Made by a program: the position numbers and the translations under genes. Source: Pelagibacteraceae bacterium AG-430-I06 (GTDB lineage Bacteria > Pseudomonadota > Alphaproteobacteria > Pelagibacterales > Pelagibacteraceae). Taken from it: a DNA stretch of 64,000 nt. This document shows positions 30,645 to 39,362 of the stretch, in pieces. Under the pieces are notes generated by a model, which saw only the letters and a program-made list of their open reading frames with translations, did not search any database and was not told where the DNA came from. The stretch's first letter is position 1. Each line of letters begins with the position of its first letter. Where the stretch lies: positions 1-64,000 of the forward strand of contig QCOH01000001.1 of the NCBI GenBank assembly GCA_003209895.1. Reading direction: 5' to 3'.

Positions 30645-31995
30645 TTTAACCAATCCTGAAATTGCAATACTTATGATGGCAATATTTCTTTTTGCTGTGC
30701 TTCTTGGATTTCCAATTGCATTTACCTTAATGGCTATGGGAGTTGGGTTCGGTTATTATGCTTATTATGATCCTACAAGAATGGAACACCTTCTAGATAA
30801 TAGGATTTTTCAATTATTTGTTCAAAATACTTATACAGTTATGGATAACACTGTGCTTACTGCCGTACCTTTGTTTTTATTTATGGGGTACCTAGTTGAA
30901 AGAGCAGGTATAGTTTCAAGATTATTTTTTGCTATTCGTTTAGCTTCCCATGGGCTTCCTGCATCGATGGCAGTCGCGGCTTTAATTACTTGCGCTTTGT
31001 TTTCAACAGCTACAGGAATCATTGGCGCTGTAGTAACCTTAATGGGATTATTAGCTTGGCCGGCGATGATTAAAGCAGGTTATGATAAAAAATTTGCATC
31101 CGGAGTGATTTGTTCAGGCGGGTGTCTTGGAATATTAATCCCACCTAGCATCATGCTCATAGTATATTCCGTAATAGCACAGCTATCACCTCTAAGATTA
31201 TTTGCAGCAGCTATTTTGCCAGGAATTATGTTGGCTGGATTATATATTCTTTATGCAGTTACAAGGGCTTATTTAAATCCTTCAATTGCACCAAAACCAC
31301 CAGCTGAAGAAATTCCACCTCGATCAGTGATACTTAAAGAAGTTCTGGTTTCATTTTTACCATTATTCTCATTAATAATTTTAGTATTAGGAACTATTCT
31401 AGGAGGATTAGCGACACCAGCCGAAGCAGCAGCAGTAGGTGCGTTCGGTGCTTTAGTTTTATCTTATTTTTATAAAACTCTTAAATGGAAAAATTTTAAA
31501 GAGTCTGTATTTCTTACAGCAAAAACAACTGCAATGATCATGTGGTTATTTATAGGGTCATGGACTTTTGCATCTGTATTCTCTTATTTAGGTGGACATG
31601 AAGTATTTGAACATTTTTTCAAATCAATGAATTTACAGCCTTGGCAATTTTTAGTTATTACCCAGATAATTATATTTCTTCTTGGTTGGCCTTTAGAATG
31701 GACAGAGATATTAATAATATTTGTACCAATATTTTTACCCCTTGTGGAGTTCTTTGGAGTAAATCCTTATTTTTTTGCTATGTTAATAGCATTAAATTTA
31801 CAAACATCTTTTCTAACACCGCCAATGGCCATGTCAGCATACTATTTAAAAGGGGTACAAACTAAAAATGTAGAATTACTTCAAATTTTTAGCGGGATTA
31901 TGCCTTTTTTGTTAATTGTGATTTTTGCAATGTTTTTAATGTATATGTTTCCTGGAATAGCTCTTTGGTTACCCGATCTACTTTTTGCTGATTAA
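30634..31995 (+). CDS. TRAP transporter large permease subunit (DctM-like)
   Basis: 453 aa; LLGFPIAFTLMAMGVGFGYY, TAVPLFLFMGYLVERAGI, CSGGCLGILIPPSIMLIVYSVIAQLS, LNLQTSFLTPPMAMSAYYLKGV. Confidence 0.95.
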   Translation: MLFSLTNPEIAILMMAIFLFAVLLGFPIAFTLMAMGVGFGYYAYYDPTRMEHLLDNRIFQLFVQNTYTVMDNTVLTAVPLFLFMGYLVERAGIVSRLFFAIRLASHGLPASMAVAALITCALFSTATGIIGAVVTLMGLLAWPAMIKAGYDKKFASGVICSGGCLGILIPPSIMLIVYSVIAQLSPLRLFAAAILPGIMLAGLYILYAVTRAYLNPSIAPKPPAEEIPPRSVILKEVLVSFLPLFSLIILVLGTILGGLATPAEAAAVGAFGALVLSYFYKTLKWKNFKESVFLTAKTTAMIMWLFIGSWTFASVFSYLGGHEVFEHFFKSMNLQPWQFLVITQIIIFLLGWPLEWTEILIIFVPIFLPLVEFFGVNPYFFAMLIALNLQTSFLTPPMAMSAYYLKGVQTKNVELLQIFSGIMPFLLIVIFAMFLMYMFPGIALWLPDLLFAD

Positions 31996-32006
31996 AAAAA
32001 TAAATT

Positions 32007-33341
32007 ATGAGCAATATACTCTCAATCTCAGCTATTGAATTAGTTGAAAAATTAAAAAGCGGTGAGATTTCATGCGTTGATGCATGCAAAGAATATATTA
32101 AAAGAATTGATAAGTTTGAAAAAGATGTTCAAGCTTGGGCATTTTTTGATAAAAAGCTTTTATTAGAAAAAGCTCAGGAAAAAGACGATTATAGAAAATC
32201 AGGCAAACCTCTAGGACCACTTCATGGACTACCTATTGGAGTAAAAGATATTATTGGAACTCAAGACATGCCAACCGAGTGTGGTACAGTATTAAGAAAA
32301 GGTATGTCCGAGAGTGCAGACGCTGAAGTAGTCAACCTATTAAAAATTTCAGGTGCAATAATTATGGGGAAGACAGTTACAACAGAGCTTGCCTATTTTG
32401 ATCCAGGAAAAACTACAAATCCTCACGATAAAACAAGAACCCCTGGAGGGTCTTCAAGTGGTTCAGCAGCTGCAGTTGCTTCACACATGGCACCTCTGTC
32501 GATTGGCACCCAAACAAAAGGTTCGGTTATAAGACCTGCTTCCTATTGTGGAGTTGTAGGTTATAAACCCTCTTTTGGATTAATATCTAGAAATGGAATT
32601 TTAAAACAATCCTCTAAGCTTGATCACGTAGGTGTATTTGGAAAAAATGTCGAGGATGTCGCTCTGCTAGCAAAATGTCTTATTAAAAAAGATTTATATG
32701 ACAAGGATACCGTACATTATTCAGCGGATAAAATGCTTGAAGAGTGTAAAAAAGGCCCCCATTTTGACCCTAAGTTTATATTTTATAAAACATCAAATTG
32801 GAAAAATATAGATAAAGAGTCCCAAAAAGCATTTGAATTTTTGAAGAAAAAACTCAAAAAATACATCGAGGTATTTGACGAACCATCATATTTTAAAGAT
32901 ATACATAAATTTCAGCAAGTAATCCATGAAACAGATATGGCAAATAGTTTTCAAAAATACTATAAAAATTCTAAAAATAAATTAGGGAAAAAACTCGTAG
33001 AGGCGATCGAGCGTGGTAACAAATATTCTGCAAACCAATATACCGAGGCAAAAGATTTTATGGAACAAAGCTATAGATCTTATAGCGAAGTATTCGAGGA
33101 TTACCACGGAGTAATTACACCTTCATCTACAGGAATAGCTGACAAAGGATTAAAATTTACTGGTAGCCCAGAATTTTGCACAGTCTGGACCTACATGGGT
33201 TTGCCATCTATTTCATTACCTTTACTTACCGGAGGAAATAATTTACCATTAGGAGTTCAATTAATAGGCAATAAACTTGATGATCTAAGATTTTTGGGTG
33301 TTGCAAATTGGTTAGAAAAAAAATGCAAAGATGATGAGTAA
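32007..33341 (+). CDS. amidase signature family protein
   Basis: 444 aa; PLGPLHGLPIGVKDIIGTQDMPTECGT, TPGGSSSGSAAAVASHMAPLSIGTQTKGSVIRPASYCGVVGYKPSFG. Confidence 0.95.
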   Translation: MSNILSISAIELVEKLKSGEISCVDACKEYIKRIDKFEKDVQAWAFFDKKLLLEKAQEKDDYRKSGKPLGPLHGLPIGVKDIIGTQDMPTECGTVLRKGMSESADAEVVNLLKISGAIIMGKTVTTELAYFDPGKTTNPHDKTRTPGGSSSGSAAAVASHMAPLSIGTQTKGSVIRPASYCGVVGYKPSFGLISRNGILKQSSKLDHVGVFGKNVEDVALLAKCLIKKDLYDKDTVHYSADKMLEECKKGPHFDPKFIFYKTSNWKNIDKESQKAFEFLKKKLKKYIEVFDEPSYFKDIHKFQQVIHETDMANSFQKYYKNSKNKLGKKLVEAIERGNKYSANQYTEAKDFMEQSYRSYSEVFEDYHGVITPSSTGIADKGLKFTGSPEFCTVWTYMGLPSISLPLLTGGNNLPLGVQLIGNKLDDLRFLGVANWLEKKCKDDE

Positions 33342-33510
33342 ATTAACAAGTATAATTGGGTGCGCTTTAACCATAGCTTTTTTAGTTGGATTGGCTACTA
33401 CTCTAACCAGATCAATGATGATTGGTTTTAAAGATGTTCTGCCTGTTTATATTCTTATGGGCTTAGTAATTTGTATGATGATTTATGAAGCCTTCATCCA
33501 AAAAAAGTAA
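33331..33510 (+). CDS. 59-aa membrane mini-protein, unknown function
   Basis: Read manually: MMSKLTSIIGCALTIAFLVGLATTLTRSMMIGFKDVLPVYILMGLVICMMIYEAFIQKK*; overlaps the amidase end by 11 nt and the EamA start by 26 nt; fills an otherwise unexplained gap. Confidence 0.65.
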   Translation: MMSKLTSIIGCALTIAFLVGLATTLTRSMMIGFKDVLPVYILMGLVICMMIYEAFIQKK

Positions 33511-34387
33511 AAATCTTTATTTTCCTTATTTTTTATTATTTTTACAGCCAGTATTTATGGCAAGTAACTTGATTGTAGCTAGGGGCGGTGTAGAGTTTGT
33601 TCCTCCAATTTCTTTAGCCTTTTGGAGGTGGACCACAGTTTTTCTTTTGTTAATTCCTTTTTTTTACAAACCAATATTAAAAAAAATTAATTGTTTAAAA
33701 GATGAATTGTCAAAACTTTTTTTTCTTGGGTTTACAGGTTGTGGAATATGCGGAGCATTTCCATTCATAGCCGGTCAAACAACCACAGTTGTTAACATGG
33801 CTGTAATTTATACATCCTCTCCAATATTTATTATTTTATTATCAAGTTTAATTTATAAGGAAAAAATAAATTCTATTCAGATTCTGGGATTAATACTTTG
33901 CTTGATCGGAGTTTTTTCAATTATTTTTAAAGGAGATATTTCAATTTTATCAAGTCTAGAATTTACCGTTGGAGATATTTGGATGTTAGGCGCAGCAATT
34001 AGCTGGGCTCTCTATTCTGTTTATTTATTAAATTGGAAATCGAAATTTGATTTGTTAACTAGATTTGTCTTAATCGCTATGTTTGGATCGATATCGTTAT
34101 TTCCTTTTTATTTATTGGAGGAATTTCAAAGACAGAGTACGAGTTTTGACTTTAATTTTATTTTTTGGGTAATGTTTGCTGCAATCTCTCCAGCAATAAT
34201 AGCTTTTACCCTTTATGCCAAAGTTCAAAAATATTTAGGCGCATCAATAACTGGATTTACGTTATATTTATTTACAGTTTACGGCGCTTTTTATGGCTTA
34301 ATATTTTTTGGTGAAACTTTAGAGTATTATCATTTACTCGGAGCTTTTTTTGTTTTTATAGGTATTTATCTTGCAAAAAAAAATTAA
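33485..34387 (+). CDS. EamA/DMT superfamily transporter
   Basis: 300 aa; ten hydrophobic segments, MAVIYTSSPIFIILLSSLIYKEKI, GASITGFTLYLFTVYGAFYGLIFFGE. Confidence 0.92.
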   Translation: MKPSSKKSKNLYFPYFLLFLQPVFMASNLIVARGGVEFVPPISLAFWRWTTVFLLLIPFFYKPILKKINCLKDELSKLFFLGFTGCGICGAFPFIAGQTTTVVNMAVIYTSSPIFIILLSSLIYKEKINSIQILGLILCLIGVFSIIFKGDISILSSLEFTVGDIWMLGAAISWALYSVYLLNWKSKFDLLTRFVLIAMFGSISLFPFYLLEEFQRQSTSFDFNFIFWVMFAAISPAIIAFTLYAKVQKYLGASITGFTLYLFTVYGAFYGLIFFGETLEYYHLLGAFFVFIGIYLAKKN

Positions 34388-35183
34388 ATATATGTATACC
34401 GTTACAGCAATAATCATTTTGTGCTACTTGTTTGTAGTAGCTTATGTATTTTTAAATCAACGAAATCTTCTTTATCACCCGTTTGAAAATAATTACAGCA
34501 AAGACGAAGCAAATTTTTCTTATGAAGAAGTTTTTATTCCAACACCAAACGGAAATAGCTTAAAAGGTTGGTTTCACAAAAAAGATCTAAACAAAAAAAA
34601 AACTATGGTTTTTTTCCATGGAAATGCAGGTGATTTAAGGAATAGAATTTATAAACTTAATTTAATAAAAGACTTCGATATTAATTTTCTAATTATTGCA
34701 TATAGAGGTTTTAGCGGCAACAAGGGAAAACCTACAGAAAAAGGTCTTTACGAAGATGCTAGAAGCACATTAGATTGGTTGGCAAAGCAGAAAGTCAAAG
34801 AAGACAAAATAATAGTTTATGGAGAATCTTTAGGCACAGGAGTTACAGTTGAGGTTGCTCAAAATAAAAAATTTGCAGGTATTATTTTAGAGTCGCCATT
34901 TACATCTATGGTAGATGCTGGAAAGTTCTACTATTTCTATTTGCCAGTTTCTCTTCTATTAAAAGATAGATACGAGACTATCAAAAAATTGAAAAATATT
35001 AAAATTCCTATTTTAGTTATGCATGGTAAAAAAGATAAAATAGTACCATTCCATATGGGTCAAAAAGTTTTTGAAACAGCTAATCAACCTAAATTTTATT
35101 ATTTTCCAGAAGAAGATGATCACATGATGGAATATAATGAAAATCTTTTAAAAGCACTCAATGACTTTTTTCAGTTTATATAG
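34371..35183 (+). CDS. alpha/beta hydrolase (BEM46/ABHD13-like)
   Basis: 270 aa; N-terminal TM, MVFFHGNAGDLRNRIYKL, IVYGESLGTGVTVEVA, ILESPFTSMVDAGK, ILVMHGKKDKIVPF. Confidence 0.93.
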   Translation: MQKKIKYMYTVTAIIILCYLFVVAYVFLNQRNLLYHPFENNYSKDEANFSYEEVFIPTPNGNSLKGWFHKKDLNKKKTMVFFHGNAGDLRNRIYKLNLIKDFDINFLIIAYRGFSGNKGKPTEKGLYEDARSTLDWLAKQKVKEDKIIVYGESLGTGVTVEVAQNKKFAGIILESPFTSMVDAGKFYYFYLPVSLLLKDRYETIKKLKNIKIPILVMHGKKDKIVPFHMGQKVFETANQPKFYYFPEEDDHMMEYNENLLKALNDFFQFI

Positions 35184-35654
35184 TCAAAACCATTTAGTCG
35201 GATAATCTCTTTTAAGAATAATTTTATTTATAAAAATGGATATTATAATTATCATTATTGTACCGAGAACAACAGGGAATAATATGTATTCAAAAGATAC
35301 ATCTGTAAACAAAACTACTAGAGGGTTGGAAGCTGCTGGCGGGTGCATTATTTTTAAGTATACCATTAAGGTAACAGCTACCCCAACAGAAAAACCGAGT
35401 GAGTAAAAAGAAAATCCAATAGTTTCATTAAAAATTATTCCAACTATTAAAGAAACCAAATGTCCAAAAAAGATATTTTTCGGCTGAGCTGTTTCAAGAT
35501 TATAAAGTACAAAAACTATAAAAACTGTTGCACCAAAAGAAAACATTAGCCATATGCCTGTGGACGTTCTTAAAGTCAAAAAAGCAAGAACACTTATAAC
35601 TATTGCCGCAGAGAGACCAGAAATAATTGGTTCTAAATTTTTTGGTAATTTCAT
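35184..35654 (-). CDS. HPP family membrane protein
   Basis: 156 aa; FGHLVSLIVGIIFNE...LGFSVGVAVTLMVYLKIMHPPAASNPLVVL (MHPPAASNPL is the HPP motif). Confidence 0.9.
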   Translation of the reverse strand: MKLPKNLEPIISGLSAAIVISVLAFLTLRTSTGIWLMFSFGATVFIVFVLYNLETAQPKNIFFGHLVSLIVGIIFNETIGFSFYSLGFSVGVAVTLMVYLKIMHPPAASNPLVVLFTDVSFEYILFPVVLGTIMIIIISIFINKIILKRDYPTKWF

Positions 35655-35656
35655 TT

Positions 35657-36532
35657 TTAATTTTTAATAAGCATTTTTGCAAATTCTTTTGAACTGAAAG
35701 GGTGTAGATCACTTTCCTTTTCTCCCATACCAACTGCAATTATGGGTAAAGAATATTTTTTACATATAGCCAATAATATTCCTCCTTTTGCAGAAGTATC
35801 TAATTTAGTAATGATCAAACCTGTAATATTAGAAATTTTCTGAAATTCTTCAACTTGATTCAATGCATTTTGGCCTGTCGTAGCATCTAAAACTAAAATA
35901 GTTTCGTGAGGATATTCTGGATTTATTTTTTTTAGAACTGTAAATATTTTTTTATATTCTTCCATTAGATTTTTCTTATTCTGTAGTCTGCCAGCGGTAT
36001 CAATAAAAGCTAGATCTAATTTTTTTTCTTCAGCAACTTTTACAGTTTTGTATCCTACAGATGCTGGATCAGTTCCTAGATCTGATTTTACAAAGTCAGC
36101 ATTAATTTTTTTAGACCAAAGTTCTAGTTGTTCAATTGCAGCTGCTCTAAATGTATCTGCCGCACCAAAGACTATTTTTTTTCCATCGTCTTTAAATAAT
36201 TTTCCTAATTTTCCTATAGTTGTAGTTTTTCCTACACCATTCACACCAGCTACAACCACGATAGATGGAGAACTCTTATTTAGTTCAGTAAGTTTTTTTT
36301 CATAGGGAAGAAGTAACTTAGATATTTGATGTCCAAGGAAATCAAATATTTCTTTTTTATCTTTTATTTCTTTTCCTATTTTTTCATTTTTAAGCTTCTC
36401 TTTTAGATCTGAGGCCATTTCTGTACCAACGTCAGATTCTATTAGAAGTTCTTCAAATTTATTCAGTAAGTCTTTATCTATTTTTTTTTTACTAAATAAA
36501 TTACTTAAATTAAAATTACCAAATAATTTCAT
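35657..36532 (-). CDS. ftsY: signal recognition particle receptor FtsY
   Basis: 291 aa; VVAGVNGVGKTTTIGKLGKLF, FGAADTFRAAAIEQLELW, FIDTAGRLQNKKNLMEE, TKLDTSAKGG. Confidence 0.96.
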   Translation of the reverse strand: MKLFGNFNLSNLFSKKKIDKDLLNKFEELLIESDVGTEMASDLKEKLKNEKIGKEIKDKKEIFDFLGHQISKLLLPYEKKLTELNKSSPSIVVVAGVNGVGKTTTIGKLGKLFKDDGKKIVFGAADTFRAAAIEQLELWSKKINADFVKSDLGTDPASVGYKTVKVAEEKKLDLAFIDTAGRLQNKKNLMEEYKKIFTVLKKINPEYPHETILVLDATTGQNALNQVEEFQKISNITGLIITKLDTSAKGGILLAICKKYSLPIIAVGMGEKESDLHPFSSKEFAKMLIKN

Positions 36533-37368
36533 CAGATATCTATATCAATTCTTTCAACTTCAGAAACAGGTCCGGTCATATATATATCTTCTTTATAGTT
36601 TATTTGAAGACTTCCTTTCTCAAAATGAACCTGTAAATTCTTATCTGTTAATCCTTTCATTGAGGCAACAACACTAGCAGCACAAGCAGCAGTTCCACAC
36701 GCTTTTGTTTTACCCGCTCCTCTCTCCCAAACATTTACTTTTATATTTTTTTTATCTAGAACTTCAGCAAAAGTTGTATTAATTTTTTGCGGAAAGTACC
36801 TGTAATTTTCAATTTTTGGTCCAATTTTTTTAATGTCAACTTTTGATGAATCCTTAACAAAAAAAATGATATGAGGATTTCCAACATTAAGACAAAATCC
36901 GTATCCATAGTTTTTATCTAAAAAATCAATACTAATTTCTTGAGTATTCATACTTTCACTTAATGGTACCTCATCCCATTCAAATTTTGGTTTACCCATA
37001 TTCATTTTAACTTTTTGTTTTCCAACTATTTCTGCGCTCAAAATTCTTTCTTTTGTTTTTATTGATATACTTTTTTGTTTGTTTTCATTAAAAATTAAAT
37101 ATGCAATACATCTAGCGCCGTTTCCACATGCAGATACCTCTACTCCATCTGAGTTAAAAATTTTTATAGGGTAATTATTTTTTATCTCTTTTTCTAATGT
37201 AATTAATTGATCAAAAGGTGTTATTTTTCTTTTTGTAATACTCAATATTTTGTCTTTACTTAATTCTATTTTATTTTTCCTTCTGTCTATAATTATAAAA
37301 TTATTTCCTAGGCCATCCATTTTGTATGCGTTTATAAGTGCCATATTTTGATTAGTATCTTTATTCAT
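36532..37368 (-). CDS. dapF: diaminopimelate epimerase
   Basis: 278 aa; AYKMDGLGNNFIIID, NSDGVEVSACGNGARCIAY, NVWERGAGKTKACGTAACAASV. Confidence 0.95.
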   Translation of the reverse strand: MNKDTNQNMALINAYKMDGLGNNFIIIDRRKNKIELSKDKILSITKRKITPFDQLITLEKEIKNNYPIKIFNSDGVEVSACGNGARCIAYLIFNENKQKSISIKTKERILSAEIVGKQKVKMNMGKPKFEWDEVPLSESMNTQEISIDFLDKNYGYGFCLNVGNPHIIFFVKDSSKVDIKKIGPKIENYRYFPQKINTTFAEVLDKKNIKVNVWERGAGKTKACGTAACAASVVASMKGLTDKNLQVHFEKGSLQINYKEDIYMTGPVSEVERIDIDI

Positions 37369-37406
37369 TGACTTTTAAAACCCTTAATTGTAGCTTCTCT
37401 TCACTT

Positions 37407-37487
37407 CCGCAAATATTAGATTTTGCGGTGCCTTTAGAAATAAAGGGATCGACACTAGTCAGCGAGGGTTCGCCCACTAGTGCGATC
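37407..37487 (+). other. three consecutive hairpins in the dapF/ffh divergent intergenic region (candidate structured RNA or leader)
   Basis: CCGCAAA-TATTAGAT-TTTGCGG... ; CCTTTA-GAAA-TAAAGG (37431-37446); GATCG(A)CACTAGT-16 nt-ACTAGTGCGATC (37447-37487). Confidence 0.65.
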
Positions 37488-37506
37488 GGTGTTGAATAAA
37501 TTAAAA

Positions 37507-38856
37507 ATGTTTGAAAACTTAACAAATAAATTAGAAGGTATATTTAATAAACTTAAAAGAGCACCTTCGCTAAACGAGGTTCAAGTAGAAGAGGGTCTAA
37601 AAGAAATTAGACAAGCACTACTATCTGCCGATGTAGCGTTACCAGTAGTTAAGAAATTTATAGAGGATATTAAACCTAAGGCTATAGGCCAAGAAATTAT
37701 TCGATCTACTTCACCAGGACAAATGTTGGTAAAAATTGTTTATGACAAATTAGTTGAATTATTGGGCAGTAAAAGCCAAGAAATAAACTTAAAGGCCGTT
37801 CCACCAGCATCAATATTATTGGTGGGTCTCCAAGGATCTGGAAAAACCACAACAGCTGTTAAGTTAGCAAAAAATTTAGAAAAAAATTTTAATAAAAAAA
37901 TATTACTAGTGAGTTTAGACATTTATAGGCCTGCAGCACAAGAACAATTAAAAGTTTTATCTGATAAAAATAATTTAAGTGTACTTCCAATTGTTAAAGA
38001 TCAGCTTCCAATAGATATAGCTAAGAGAGCAAATAATGCAGCCAAACTTAGTGGCGTAGATATTATAATTTTTGATACAGCAGGTCGTACTCAAATTGAT
38101 CTTAACATGATGACTGAAGTCAAAAACATAAAGGCAGAAGCCAAACCTGTAGAAACAATTTTAGTCGCTGATTCATTAACAGGGCAAATTGCTGTTAATT
38201 TGGCATCAGAATTTGATAAAGCAGTTAATTTAACTAGCATTATATTAACTAGAGTTGATGGCGACGGCAGAGGTGGAGCAGCTCTTAGTATGAAGCAGAC
38301 AACTGGTAAACCAATAAAATTTATTGGTGTAGGAGAAAAAATAGAAGACTTTGAGGTTTTTCATCCCGACAGATTGGCAAACAGAATTCTAGGAATGGGA
38401 GATGTAGTTTCTCTGGTAGAAAAAGCATCCCAGGACCTTGATGAAGAAAAAATTAAATCAGCAGAAGAGAATCTAAAAAAAGGAAAATTTACTTTTGAAG
38501 ATTATTTAATGCAATTAAGACAAATGAAAAAAATGGGGGGAATGCAAGGCGTCCTTTCTCTACTACCCGGGGTAGGAAAAGCCAAAGAGCAAATGAAAAA
38601 TGCAAATGTTGATGAAAAACTTTTATCAGAAAACGAAGCAATAATTTTATCAATGACTAAAAAGGAGAGAGAGAATCCAGAGATTATAAGTGGATCAAGA
38701 AGAAAAAGAATATCATTAGGATCTGGAACCGATGTGCAATCCATAAATCGTTTGCTCAAACAGTTTAAAATCATGTCTAAAATGATGAAAAAAATGTCAA
38801 AAGGTAAAGTTCCCAAGGGACAATTACCTGATGAGTTAATAAACAATATAAAATGA
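37507..38856 (+). CDS. ffh: signal recognition particle protein Ffh
   Basis: ORF-track start 37480 is a GTG inside a hairpin; ATG 37507 gives MFENLTNKLEGIFNKLKRAPSLNEVQVEEGLKEIRQALLSADV; VGLQGSGKTTTAVKLAKNL, DTAGRTQID, C-terminal M domain QMKKMGGMQGVLSLLPG. Confidence 0.96.
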   Translation: MFENLTNKLEGIFNKLKRAPSLNEVQVEEGLKEIRQALLSADVALPVVKKFIEDIKPKAIGQEIIRSTSPGQMLVKIVYDKLVELLGSKSQEINLKAVPPASILLVGLQGSGKTTTAVKLAKNLEKNFNKKILLVSLDIYRPAAQEQLKVLSDKNNLSVLPIVKDQLPIDIAKRANNAAKLSGVDIIIFDTAGRTQIDLNMMTEVKNIKAEAKPVETILVADSLTGQIAVNLASEFDKAVNLTSIILTRVDGDGRGGAALSMKQTTGKPIKFIGVGEKIEDFEVFHPDRLANRILGMGDVVSLVEKASQDLDEEKIKSAEENLKKGKFTFEDYLMQLRQMKKMGGMQGVLSLLPGVGKAKEQMKNANVDEKLLSENEAIILSMTKKERENPEIISGSRRKRISLGSGTDVQSINRLLKQFKIMSKMMKKMSKGKVPKGQLPDELINNIK

Positions 38857-38866
38857 AAGGATAAAA

Positions 38867-39358
38867 ATGTTAAAAATAAGATTATCGATGGGTGGTGCTA
38901 AAAAGAGACCGATATATAAGATCGTAGTTGCTGATAGCAGATTTCCAAGAGATGGAAGATTTATAGAAAAAGTTGGATCTTTTAATCCTCTTTTACCAAA
39001 AGAAAAAAAAGAGAGAATTAAATTAGAATCCGAAAGAGTGAAGTATTGGCTGAGCAAAGGAGCAAGACCTACCATGAGAGTGTTAAGAATTTTCGGTGAG
39101 ATGAATATCATGCCCATGCCTAAGCCTGGAAATAATCCTAAAAAAGCAGTCCCAAAAAAAGAAAGAAAAAAAGAAGGTAAAGAAAAAGAAGCTCCTAAAC
39201 AAGAAGTGAAGAAAGAAGAACCAAAAAAAGAAGCTCCTAAACAAGAAGTGAAGAAAGAAGAACCAAAAAAAGAAGCTCCTAAACAAGAAGTGAAGAAAGA
39301 AGAACCAAAAAAAGAAGCTCCTAAACAAGAAGTGAAGAAAGAAGGAACGAAGAAATAA
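38867..39358 (+). CDS. rpsP: 30S ribosomal protein S16 with repetitive charged C-terminal extension
   Basis: 163 aa; MLKIRLSMGGAKKRPIYKIVVADSRFPRDGRFIEKVGSFNPL followed by PKQEVKKEEPKKEA repeats. Confidence 0.96.
   Translation: MLKIRLSMGGAKKRPIYKIVVADSRFPRDGRFIEKVGSFNPLLPKEKKERIKLESERVKYWLSKGARPTMRVLRIFGEMNIMPMPKPGNNPKKAVPKKERKKEGKEKEAPKQEVKKEEPKKEAPKQEVKKEEPKKEAPKQEVKKEEPKKEAPKQEVKKEGTKK
39188..39355 (+). repeat. in-frame tandem repeat, 4 x 42 bp, inside rpsP
   Basis: units at 39188, 39230, 39272 (GAAGCTCCTAAACAAGAAGTGAAGAAAGAAGAACCAAAAAAA) and a 3'-diverged copy at 39314 ending at the stop codon. Confidence 0.95.
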
Positions 39359-39362
39359 AATA

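Noticed and set aside
37407-37487. Possible 4.5S SRP RNA, tmRNA or tRNA next to ffh
   Set aside because: Checked by eye on both strands for the SRP GGAAGGAAGCAGCC-like loop, tmRNA ends and tRNA cloverleaf; none fits. Kept only as an unnamed structured element.
37480-37506. GTG start for ffh at 37480
   Set aside because: The extra nine residues (MRSVLNKLK) come from the 3' arm of the hairpin and downstream spacer; ATG 37507 matches the conserved Ffh N-terminus.
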